Shown: in pieces, positions 33,303-42,800 of the stretch
Position numbering within the stretch: the stretch's first letter is position 1
Layout: each line of letters opens with the position of its first letter
Program-made: the position numbers and the translations under genes
DNA from: Carettochelys insculpta
Taxonomy: Eukaryota; Chordata; Testudines; Carettochelyidae
Length of the DNA stretch: 64,000 nucleotides
Direction: 5' to 3'
Assembly: GCF_033958435.1 (NCBI RefSeq)
Contig: NC_134137.1
Span: 250,774,501-250,838,500 of the forward strand
Notes under the pieces: generated by a model
Databases searched by the model: none
Told to the model about the DNA's origin: nothing
Seen by the model: the letters and a program-made list of their open reading frames with translations, nothing else

Positions 33303-34117
33303 TGTAAAGAAATGCTGAGTATGCCCAGGTCAGTGTAGAGAACTGGCTGTACTCCACCTATGCAAGCTCATCCTTTCATTTTGTTGTGGCAGTAGAAACT
33401 CCACAAGATGATTAGTGTGTCCTAGCCAACCTAACCCAGAAGTTGTTGTGTTGATCTTGAGATATTATACCAAAGTACTGACCATAAGCCCCAGAAAAGA
33501 AACGGAAAGTCCTGGATTTTCTTAGGCCAAGTCTAGACTAGGCTGAAAGGTCGATTTAAGGTGCACAGTTCCAGCTACAACAACTGCGTTACTGGAATTG
33601 ATGTATCATAGATTGATTCTTCTGGCCATCCACACAGAGGGAGACTGATGGGAGAAACTCGTCCATCCACCTCCCTTACTCCTTGCGACAATGAGAGTAC
33701 CAGGACTGATTGTACAGCCCTGATGTTTTGATTTAGTGCATCCCTACTAGGCACACTAAAGCTACGTCTACACGTGAAGCCTACTTCGAAGTAGCCTATT
33801 TCGATGTAGCGACATCGAAATAGGCTATTTCAATGAATAACGTCTACACGTCCTCCACGGCTGGCAACGTCGACGTTCAACATCGACGTTGCGCAGCACC
33901 ACATCGAAATAGGCGCTGCGAGGGAGCGTCTACACACCAAAGTAGCACACATCGAAATAGGGATGCCAGGCACAGCTGCAGACAGGGTCACAGGGCGGAC
34001 TAGCGCTTCCGGGGCAACAGCGAGCTGCTCCCTTAAAGGGCCCCTCCCAGACACACTCAGCCTGCACAGCATGCGGTCTGAAGAGCCATAGGCACGCAGA
34101 CCTCGGACGACGCAGTC

Positions 34118-34128
34118 ATGGACCCCCA

Positions 34129-34164
<36 letters not shown>

Positions 34165-35534
34165 AGAGGTCCACCCAGCCCTCCCTGCAGGAGCAGGGCT
34201 CGCCCTGATCCATGCCATGTGGGAGGCAGCTGAGCACCTCCTTGCCACACCAGAGGAGGAGCGATCTGCAGGGGAGCTGGACTCAACCCCCAACCGTGCA
34301 GCACCCCCCCACCCCCCCGCCTCACACGCCGCCGCCTGTGGAGCTACCCCACCAGCACCGACTGGTGGGAGCGGCTGGTGCTTGAGGAGTGGGACGACGA
34401 CCACTGGCTCAGGAACTTCAGGATGAGCCGGCAGACATTTATGGAGCTGTGCCAGTGGCTCACCCCCGCACTCAGGCACTAGGACACTGCCATGCGGCGT
34501 GCCCTCACAGTGCAGAAACGGGTCGGCATCGCTGTCTGGAAGCTGGCCACTCCAGACAGCTACCGATCTGTGGGACAGCAGTTTGGCGTCGGCAAGGCCA
34601 CTGTCGGGGCTGTCCTCATGGAAGTAAGAGGACCCACGGGGGGGGAGGGCAGGGGGGCCCTGGCAGGGCAGGGCAGGGCAGGGCAGAGGAGGGTAGGGCA
34701 GGGGGGCCCAGGCAGGGCAGGGCCACGCACACCCTGCTTACCCCTCATTGGTGCTCTCCCATGTGCTTTCCCTGCAGGTTGTGCGTGCCATCAACGCCAT
34801 GCTCCTGCACAGGCTCGTGAGGCTGGGGGACCCAGATGCCACCATCATGGCCTTTGCCACACTGGGCTTCCCCAATTGCTTCGGGGCTCTGGATGGGACT
34901 CACATCCCCATCCGCGCCCTGCAACACAGTGGAGGACGCTACATAAATCGCAAGGGCTACCATTCTGTCGTCCTCCAGGCCTTGGTGGACAGCCGGGGCC
35001 GTTTCCAGGACATTTATGTGGGCTGGCCTGGCAGCACCCACGACACCCGGGTTTTCCGGAACTCAGGCCTGTGCTGCCGGCTGGAGGCGGGGACCTACAT
35101 CCCCCAGCGGGAGATCCCTGTGGGGGACACCACCATGCCCCTCTGCGTCATCGCAGATGTGGCATACTCCCTCCGGTCCTGGCTCATGCACCCGTACACG
35201 GGCCATCTCTCTGCCAGCCAGGAGCGCTTCAACCAGCACCTGAACCACGCGCGCCAGGTGGTGGAGCGCTCATTTGGCCGCCTCAAAGGGTGCTGGAGAT
35301 GTCTCCTGACCCGCTTGGATGCGGGCCCCCACCAACATCCCCCAGATTGTGGGTGCCTGCTGCACCCTACACAATCTGGTGGAGAGCAAGGGGGAGGCCT
35401 TTTTTCAGGGCTGGGCTGTGGAGGCCGGCAGGGCCGACGTGCAGCGACCCGCTGCCCCCAGTCGCCAGGTGGACCCCGAAGGGACCCGGGTCTGGGAGGC
35501 CCTGCGGGCCCACTTGGATGAAGCTGCGGGGTGA
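34118..35534 (+). pseudogene. PIF/Harbinger transposase, two exons, lightly damaged
   Basis: The HARBI1-type nuclease cuts and joins transposon ends in the nucleus. The first ATG opens with a polyglutamine run (34124-34162). Exon 1 later carries 'WWERLVLEEWDDDHWLRNFR', 'ALTVQKRVGIAVWKLATPDS' and the HTH-like 'VGQQFGVGKATVGAV'. It ends at 34623, followed by a GT-AG intron (34624-34777, phase 0). Exon 2 has 'GALDGTHIP' (Asp codon 34892-34894), 'GSTHDTRVF' (Asp codon 35042-35044) and 'VVERSFGRLK' (Glu codon 35264-35266), so the DDE triad is visible. The damage comprises a frame change near the C-run at 34305-34318, a TAG at 34480-34482 and a one-base frameshift near 35325. The last frame ends at the TGA 35532-35534. 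An 'aataaa' lies near 35643. Confidence 0.93.
34624..34777 (+). other. intron in Harbinger transposase
   Basis: The donor 'gaa|gtaaga' and acceptor 'tttccctgcag|gtt' join Glu and Val codons in phase 0 within the conserved region between the HTH-like motif and the first catalytic Asp. The intron contains a (gcagg)n-like tandem tract at about 34665-34695. The related transposase at 15186-16313 reads straight through this point. Confidence 0.8.
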
Positions 35535-36141
35535 ACTCTGACAGGCCCTCCACTGCCCCCCGCTTCCTCCACAACACTCCCTGCCCCTACTCCCACACCA
35601 CGGAGTACCCAAGAGCACCCCCCCCCACACTTTTCCTGGACAAATAAAAGCACACACTTGTTGGTAAAATGAAACTGGTTTTCTTTGAACTGTTTTTTTA
35701 ACTAATAACAACAAACTATATACAAGACCTTCTAACTAAACTATTATATAAGTGAATAATAAAAAAGTTTGCATATATTATATGTACAAAAAACAGAAAA
35801 CCAGGGATTACAAGGAAGGGGAGAACTATTTACATGGGGGGGGACGGGGCAAACTGGGGGCACAAATAAATAAGTCCCAAAACTATATACAAGGGGGGGG
35901 GCCACGTCCTGGGCCCCACGCCCCTATAGTCCAGCACTGGGGGTGGGTGTCCGGGAGCCCTGCCTTGGCCGGAGCCCTGTCCGGGGCTGGCTGGGGGCCG
36001 GGCGGACCAGCAGATACATCCGGCGAGTCTCAGCTGGCCCCAGGTGTCCCTCGGCGGTCCGGCCCTCGGTGGCGGGTGGCGGGGCGACGGCGGACGGCGC
36101 AGCGATGAGCGGAGCAGTGGGTGGCATGGCGGGTGGAGCAC

Positions 36142-38057
36142 TCAGGGCAGGCGCAGCAGCGGCTGGCGTGACATGGGGGGGGCCAGGTAGTCCACAAGGC
36201 GGTTGAATGTATCCATGTAGGCCCCCCATGCCTCTTGGCGCCAGGCCAGCGCCCGCAACTGGAGGTGGAGGCAGCGTTGCTCCACCCGCAGACGCTGCTC
36301 CGCGACCTCCAGCTGCCGACAATGGATGGCCAGCAGCTGGGGGTCTGTTGCTGGCGTGTGGTGTTGCTGGGTTCACCGTCTTGCCCGCCGTGGGGCCGGT
36401 CGGTCCTCCGCCGAGGGGCTTGCCTGGAGCGATGGCCCCGGAGGGGTTTCCAGGACCACTGATGCCTCGCCGGCGCTCTCCGGTCCTTCCGATGGTGCAG
36501 CTGCGGAACACAGGAGGGGGGGAAGAAGAATGGAGACAGGTGTTAGTGTGGGCCCCGAGCCGTGGCCCTTGTCCCCCCACCCCTGTGCTGCAGGTTCCCC
36601 ATCCCCGTCCCCGGGAGATGCTGCTGTGATGGGATTCACGGGTCCCCATGCACTGCACCCCGTCCCCTGGTGGGAGTGACTCTCACTTCACTCAGCAGGG
36701 TCTGACAGGAGAGGTTTCTTAGGCCACAGATGCCCAGTTTCTCCCAGGAGTGACAGTACAGCAGTCAGAGACAGTCCTTCCAACCCGTCCTGGGGAGAAG
36801 ACCCCAAGGGGTGCCCCTCTGGGGTGTAGCTTTCCCCCTCCTCAGGCTGGCTGCCTTCCAGCTCTCCCTTCCCCTAGCCTCCACCTGCGGCCCCCCGCAC
36901 CCGATTCAAAGCCAGCTCGGCTCCTCCCTCCTCTTTGTTCAGGGCAGAGGTGTCACCTGCCAGTTGTAGCCCCAGGATCATCCTTTGCCCCTGGGAGCTA
37001 TTCAGCTTGTTGCTCATATCTAGCCTGAGTCTCGCATTAGCACTCCCCACACTCCATCACATGCTGCTGCAGCTGCTGCTGCTGCTGCTGCTGCTGCGGG
37101 GTGTCCCACCCCCTCCTCCCGGGGGACCCTAGAGGTTCCGCTCCCCCCTGCCCCGGGGATGGGGCATGGCACTGTCGTGCTGGCGGGGGGGCAGGGGCTG
37201 ATGCACTCCTGTGAGGGACATGGCACTGCTGTCCTTGGGGCCATGGCCATCTGGGCATGTGGAGGGCCCTGGCCACATATCTATTACCCCCACCCCTCAA
37301 CCCCGGGGGTGTACACCGGGGGGGGTACATACCTGTAGGTCCACTCCCACAGTCCGGGGACACCCGGGGGGCGGATGCCCGGCTGCTGCTCGGGGATGGG
37401 AGGAGGATGTGCAGCCCTGTCTCAGCGGAGGAGGAGTCCCCCCCCCACCTCCTCCTGCTGTGATGCCCCAGGGGTGGGCTCCAGGGGGGGCCCCCGGGGT
37501 GCGGGGCTTACCTCCGGGGCGGACTCCGGCTCCGGGGCCTGCTGGGGCTCCTCAGCCGAGGTGTCAAGAGTGGCCGGAGGGGAGGAGGTGTGCCGGGGGC
37601 CGAGGATGTCCCTGAGCTCTCTGTAAAAGGGGCAAGTGACGGGGGCGGCCCCAGATCGGCCGGCTGCATCCCGGGCCCAGGCGTAACCCTGCCACAGCTC
37701 CTTGACTTTACTCCGGACATGGTCCGGAGTGCAGTCAGCGTGACCCCAGGTGGCCAGGCCCTCAGCCAGCCGAGCGAACGCATCCGCGTTCTGCCTCTTG
37801 CTCCCCATTACCTGGAGCACCTCCTCCTCGCTCCAGAGCCCCAGCAGGTCCCGAAGCTCGGCCTCCATCCAGGAGGGGCCCCGCTGCCACTTGCCGGCCT
37901 GGCTGCCAGCCTGGCTGCCCTGGCTGCCCTGGCTTCCCTTGGGGGGGACCCCTGGGGGCGCTGGGGGGGCTGCCGGGTGGCCATCGGTGCGCTGGGGGGT
38001 TCTTGGGGCTGCTGAAGAGCGTGCAGGCTGGCCGCGTGTTATTGCTGCTGCCTGCAC
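36142..38057 (-). pseudogene. Harbinger Myb-like DNA-binding protein, two exons
   Basis: Exon 1 (37512-38057) encodes a Gly/Ser/Gln-rich leader and a Myb/SANT-like (trihelix-type) domain at residues ~61-153: 'PSWMEAELRDLLGLWSEEEV', 'DHVRSKVKELWQGYAWARD' and 'TCPFYRELRDILG'. A donor 'gag|gtaagc' ends it. After an acceptor at 36501-36502, exon 2 (36142-36500) encodes an acidic Ser/Pro linker and a Leu/Gln/Arg-rich coiled coil ('LLAIHCRQLEVAEQRLRVEQ', then 'MDTFNRLVDYL'), ending at TGA 36142-36144. An in-frame TGA at 36373-36375, probably a decayed CGA, interrupts exon 2. The exon phases differ by one base, so either an indel or another splice site is involved. The partner protein probably binds the transposon ends together with the transposase. 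Confidence 0.82.
37060..37096. repeat. (CTG)n tract in the Myb-gene intron
   Basis: A run of about ten CTG units, interrupted once, lies in the intron of the minus-strand Myb-like gene, where it reads as CAG. A second CAG run encodes polyglutamine at the start of the transposase (about 34130-34162). Confidence 0.85.
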
Positions 38058-38486
38058 GCTCTCTCAGCTTCCTGCACAGAAAGGGAGGGGGCAGGGACCT
38101 TTAAGGGGCCGCTCCACGCAGCCACCAGTGAGCTGAAGGGCTGTAGAGAGCGTCTCTCAACCCCTCAGCTGATGGCCGCCATGGAGGACCCCGCAATTTC
38201 GATGTTGCGGGACGCGCAATGACTACACGGTCCCTACTTCGACGTTGAATGTCGAAGTAGGGCGCTATTCCTATCCCCTCATGGGGTTAGCAGCTTCGAC
38301 GTCTCGCCACCTAATGTCGATGTTAACATTGAAATAACGCCCTACATGTGTAGCCGTGACGGGCGCTATTTCGAAGTTAGTGCCGCTACTTCGAAGTAGC
38401 GTGCACGTGTAGACACGGCTTAAATCAAACCCCAGAAGATCGATCCTGAATGAGTCGATTTTCTGGTAAGTGTAGACATACCCTTA

Positions 38487-40174
38487 GTTGATCTATTACC
38501 TTACTGATGCTCACCACGCCATGAGGAGAACATTTTGTGTTGTCATGTAAATGTTACCTGTGCAGTCTGTGTTTCTTAAACCATTACACCTTGTACATGC
38601 ACCTGATATAGATGATTGTACCCCCGCAGCTCAGTGGTCCTTATGTTTACTGCAATACTGGTATAGTGCAGTGGTTGGTAGTATAGAATTAGGTCATATT
38701 CTAGTTGCTGAAGCCTCTCTTTGAGTTTGTTCAGAAGAGTTTGGTACTAGCTCGTGCATGAAGAAGCTAATAAAAGACATGGAATAGCTGCTCAGCAGGG
38801 TTAGAGGCAAAATGCTAGAATAATCAAGAAACAATTAGAGATATCCCTGAGGGAACAGGAGTACTGTGAAAGGACAAGATTTGATGAGACAAATGACCTT
38901 TATTTGTTTCCAGCAAAACCTTATGTTCTGTTTTTGCCCTTACTGCTCATGGAATTAGCAAATACAGTGAAAGATCTGTATGCCTGAAAAATTCAACAAA
39001 TGATTGCTCCAGTACCACAGTGCTAAATGAAGCAATGAAGCAATATTTGAATGGCCAAGTGGGTAGAATTGGACTCCCAAAGAATCCATCCTTCACTGTT
39101 CAAAGGCCACCTATTGCTGTTGAAGGGCTCACAAGCATGGAGTGGCACAAGCATCCTCCTGACATGTTACAGGGCTTTGTGGGAATGAAATTACAGGCCC
39201 GGACTGCTACCATTCTACCCAGCCTGGGAGTTCTTGTGACTGTGGACAGAAATCAGGGTACGACAAACTGGGGCATTTTTGGCTTTGTTTCAGTGATGTT
39301 CCTTTTTGCACATTCTGATGATTCCTGAATGTCAAATGAATTGGTACAAGTATTTCAGGGGGAAAAATAAGTCAGTCAATGAAAGGAGTTTCTTGATGAG
39401 TAATATATGCTTAGCATGTTTGTTTTATTTACCTTATTTCTCTCCCCACGCTTGCAAGTATAACCAAATGAATGAGGTTAACAGAAATAATAATGAATAA
39501 TCAAATAAAAAATGCAGTACAAAAGCCAACGCTTCCCTTATATGCAGACTTTGCATCCTTTGTGATTTATACCTTAATTAAGTCTTCCTTTTACTTTGAA
39601 AATTGGAAGATGGAGACTGTAGTTATAACTGGAGTTCACCAAGGCTGGGGCTAAAATGACCTGTTCTCCCAGCTGCTTTATGCTAATGTGCAGTCTCACA
39701 ATTGGAAATGGCTGCTCATTAGCATAATCCTGGGACTAGTTAGCATAGCCACACGAGATCTCCTTGCCGACAGAGGCTGCTTCTGGCATTAAACAGGCTG
39801 TGTAGACCTGTCTCTGCTGGCTAAAAGCCCCTCTGTCTCCAGCTCCTTATGCCTGAACAAAGCTGCCGGGAGACCAGGTCAGTATAGCCTCAGCCCAAGT
39901 GTCAGACAACTGTTCCTCACTGTGAAACACGGCCTCACTTCCTCAGCAAGGAGTTTGTTATATAGCTGATGCTGGATCCTGAGTCAGTGAAGTACAGCCC
40001 AAGGAGCAGATGGGCTGCTTCAACTCCTGGAAAAAAACTCAGGGCTGCTACTGTATTAAAGAAACAGCCAGTTTACTTCAAAGTGTAGGTAACTTGTGTG
40101 TTCCCTGTGAAACTGACTGTGCTGATGCCAGTGCTAAGCTTCTGAGTATGCCATGTGTAAGACAGCTGTGTATG
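38487..40174. other. mostly unannotated; holds dispersed repeat copy 2
   Basis: Apart from the dispersed repeat at 38765-38875, no family is recognised. A 102-codon plus-strand open frame at 39020-39328 is mentioned under findings. The part near 39650-39830 has Harbinger-MITE-like words ('ggctgtgtagacctg') but no paired ends. Confidence 0.35.
38765..38875 (+). repeat. uncharacterised dispersed repeat, copy 2
   Basis: The partner of 30396-30505: the first 25 bases are identical, followed by roughly 80 percent identity by eye with small indels. It lies about 280 bases beyond the end of the Harbinger/MITE complex. Confidence 0.6.
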
Positions 40175-40405
40175 AAACAGACAGTTTTGCCTAGCATTAG
40201 AACGACCTCAATACACCTGGGTTCTATTTCTGATTCTGCCATTGCTCTGCTGGGTGATCTCTGGCAAATCACTTTAGCCTCCTGGTCTTTTAATTCCTCT
40301 ACCTTTAAAATAGGGGATAATGATCCAGACTTCCTCTGAAAAGCATTTGTGCTCTGCTGATGGCAAGCACTGTAGAAAAGCTAGGCATTATTTATTATGT
40401 TTCTA
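40175..40405 (+). repeat. MIR/CORE-SINE-like relic
   Basis: The order 'cctgggttctatttctgatt', 'ctggcaaatcactttagcct', 'ctacctttaaaataggggat' and the tail 'aagcactgtagaaaagctag' with 'attatttattatg' follows the MIR consensus through head, core and 3' end. It is diverged but unusually complete. Confidence 0.8.
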
Positions 40406-42025
40406 GAAACTTGACAAGCAGACACTGACAGTGCACCTGCAGTAAATTAGAAGTGCCATACTTTCTGTCCTGACTCTTGAGCATGAATTACTGCTACAGC
40501 TATGCCAAGGGGCTAAGGAAGTCAAAGGCACCACCCCTCTGAAGAGCTGTTAATAGCTGTTGGGGTGGGGATTGACATCCATGTTGAGATGGAAAGTGAA
40601 ATATATTTCACTACAGACAAGAAGAGTTCAAAACTTTGTAAGATCTATTGTCCATGAGAGCTGCTTCTGCTAGGGAAGATAATCAGATTTAAAAATAATG
40701 TAGAGAGCTGCATTAGATAATGTAGTACTAACCAGAACTAACTCACCAGGGTAAACAAGCACAAGTTATAAGGAATGCTGTGTTTGTGAAAATCAACTTC
40801 CTCAACCATCTTTAACTAGGCTGAGGTTTCAGTGTAGTTTTGCTACTGTGTTGCCATCACTGCCTGATAGGGTTTAAGGAATGGTGCCTTTCCTCCACTT
40901 GTCATAAGTCACCCTAAAACTGCAGCACTAGAGGTTTCTGTGTTATGTTATCCTGCTGCTACCAGAGTCAGATCAATTGATAACTAAATACATCTATACA
41001 CCATGCAACTTGTTTTTTCTTGTACGCCAGAGCTGTAATTTCTTTTGTAAGAGATTGAGACAAACCTCTCTTTTTAGTGGACATCAGGACCTAAACCATG
41101 GATTTCATTCATGTCTGCACAGAATGCCACCACTAGGTTCTCAAAGAGAAATGCTTTTTTCATGAACGTATTTTATGAACAATTTCATTAAATGTAGGGT
41201 TGGATGATTTCCATGTCCTTTTGACTAGATATTGAAAGCTAAAGGATAAGCCAGAGTTTGAGTCAGCTTCTTCTCCTACATTTGCCAGTATCACAGATAA
41301 GCATTCACTTAAAAGGGAAAGTCTCTTGTATCAGAAGCTGGACAGAATGAATTCCTGCAGGTCTGTGAACTGAAAAGAATATGGCAAAACATGAATTTTG
41401 AATGCCTCTCCCTCAGAAATAAATTTTGACTACACCGCTAAAGATAATTGTAAAAGTTGAAGTGGATCTGCAAGCTCCTCATTTTTTATGCATTGGATTA
41501 TCTATTACAGTAGTGTTTAGTAATATATATGGGATTTACTCTTATACTTCAGTGGAGCTAGGTTGAGCCATAGGACAGGGTTTTACTGGGGAGCTCCTTC
41601 GTTTAACCATTGCTGAACAAGAAGGGATGGGCTAAAAAGAAAAAGAAAGCTTTGATCCAAACACCCTTGACCTTGGGTGGGGAGAGGGCCTGGGTGAATA
41701 TTTTGGAATTTGGACTGAAGTCTGAGTGTTGTATCCAAGCCCTTCCCTGTAATCAAATAAGCAGCTGATTCATCCCATACTACGTGACTGAACTGTATTG
41801 TGCTTTGTGAGGTACATCAGTTCTGCTTGTTATCTTTCCTAAAATAGATCTACATAGCTGTGTAAGAAGCAGGCTCCCCCGTTGCTCTGGGTGTGACATG
41901 TTTTAGATATATCTACAGTACTGGAGTTGGGAAATTCCACTGATCCTGTGGGAAGAAAATGTCTTTTACAGGAATTCTGTGTTGTTTAGTGGGATCATCC
42001 CAGTAAAGCAAGAACTTTATTGCAC
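40406..42025. other. unannotated non-coding sequence
   Basis: No gene or transposon terminus is visible in this stretch. Confidence 0.4.
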
Positions 42026-42037
42026 AGAATATGAAAT

Positions 42038-42235
42038 AGCAACGAAGGGTCCTGTGGCACCTTATAGACTAACAGAAAAGTTTTGAGCATGAGCTTTCGT
42101 TAGTTAACGCACTTCTTCAGATGCTGGTCACGAAACTCACGAAAGCTCAAGCTCAAAACTTTTCTGTTAGTCTATAACGTGCCACAGGACCCTTCGTTGC
42201 TGCTACAGATCCAGACTAACACGGCTACCCCTCTG
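42038..42235. mobile_element. short inverted (head-to-head) PLE insertion, 12-bp TSD
   Basis: The left arm (about 42040-42130) is antisense tail: 'gcaacgaagggtcctgtggc', 'accttatagactaacag' and 'ttgagcatgagctttcg'. The right arm (about 42131-42235) is the same sequence in sense, ending 'cagactaacacggctacccc'. AGAATATGAAAT flanks the whole unit at 42026-42037 and 42236-42247. The arms pair as a hairpin of about 80 bp. It is the tail of the same PLE subfamily as 57017-62183, with no coding part. Confidence 0.92.
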
Positions 42236-42679
42236 AGAATATGAAATGTAACTATTTAATATATAACTTCTTGTGGATGGGCACGGATACGCCTATGTGT
42301 ATCTGTCTGCCCACCAAGATGAAGCAGCACCCTGGAGATAGACATTCAGCCGTGCTGGATTGGACTATGTTGAAAACTCTTTGAGTGTCTTCTGCTTTTG
42401 GTTGCAGGCACCACAGTAGTGAAATTGCAGCAGCTTGAGCTTCGATATGGGCCGTCCAAAGCTATCCAGAACCCTTGGTAATTACTTGGGTGGCTACCTG
42501 GAGCCAAAATCTGACTTGCTGCAGCATTGCTGCTTTGGTACCTGAGCTAGTTAGATCAAAGCTAGCGTGGGTATGTATACATGAACTGTGGTTATACCTG
42601 GGGAGTGTAGTGCAGGTGCATCCAAAATGTTTGTGTTGAAAGGCCTAGCCTTGAGAGTGTGAGCTGAGCTGAGGTTACA

Positions 42680-42800
42680 GATATCAGAGGGGTAGCTGTG
42701 TTAGAGTGTATCTGCAAAAGCAACAAGAAGTCCACCACCTCCTGAGGTCTCCACTGCCTCCTGAGGTCTCTTCCAACCTGGGGATTCTGTGATTCCCAGA
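42680..42800 (-). repeat. PLE tail and SINE/CR1 tail remnants
   Basis: At 42687-42735 an antisense PLE tail reads 'gaggggtagctgtgttagag' and 'caacaagaagtcc'. It is followed at about 42750-42797 by a CR1/SINE-type end ('ctgaggtctcttccaacctg', 'gattctgtgatt'). Both are short. Confidence 0.55.

Larger units (their letters stand above)
33760..38420 (+). mobile_element. autonomous PIF/Harbinger transposon, 4.66 kb, TSD TAA
   Basis: The ends are 'agctacgtctacacgtg' and the inverted 'cacgtgtagacacggct'. Perfect TAA duplications lie at 33757-33759 and 38421-38423. Subterminal hairpins ('cttcgaagta', 'cgacgttcaacatcgacgt') match those of the 682/711-bp MITEs in this window. Two convergent genes lie inside: the DDE transposase on plus (34118-35534) and a Myb-like protein on minus (36142-38057). 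It is CpG-rich and lightly damaged, so it is recent. It is the likely source, or close to the source, of the local MITEs. Confidence 0.93.
33525..38483. mobile_element. older Harbinger MITE split by the autonomous Harbinger
   Basis: The left end 'ggccaagtctagactagg' (33525) pairs with the inverted right end 'aagtgtagacataccc' (38483). TTA lies on both sides (33522-33524 and 38484-38486). With the 4.66-kb insertion and one TSD copy removed, the original element was about 295 bp. The words 'tcgattt' near both ends support that they belong together. Confidence 0.78.

Noticed and set aside
34492..35541. A 349-codon plus-strand open frame across the transposase
   Set aside because: Its first part matches the transposase only up to the intron. 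Then it reads the intron and exon 2 in a wrong frame. The spliced reading with the DDE motifs is the supported one.
35924..36658. A 244-codon minus-strand open frame in the Harbinger element
   Set aside because: The coiled-coil exon of the Myb-like gene lies in another frame of the same strand (36142-36500) and has clear protein character. The 244-codon frame is a shadow in GC-rich sequence.
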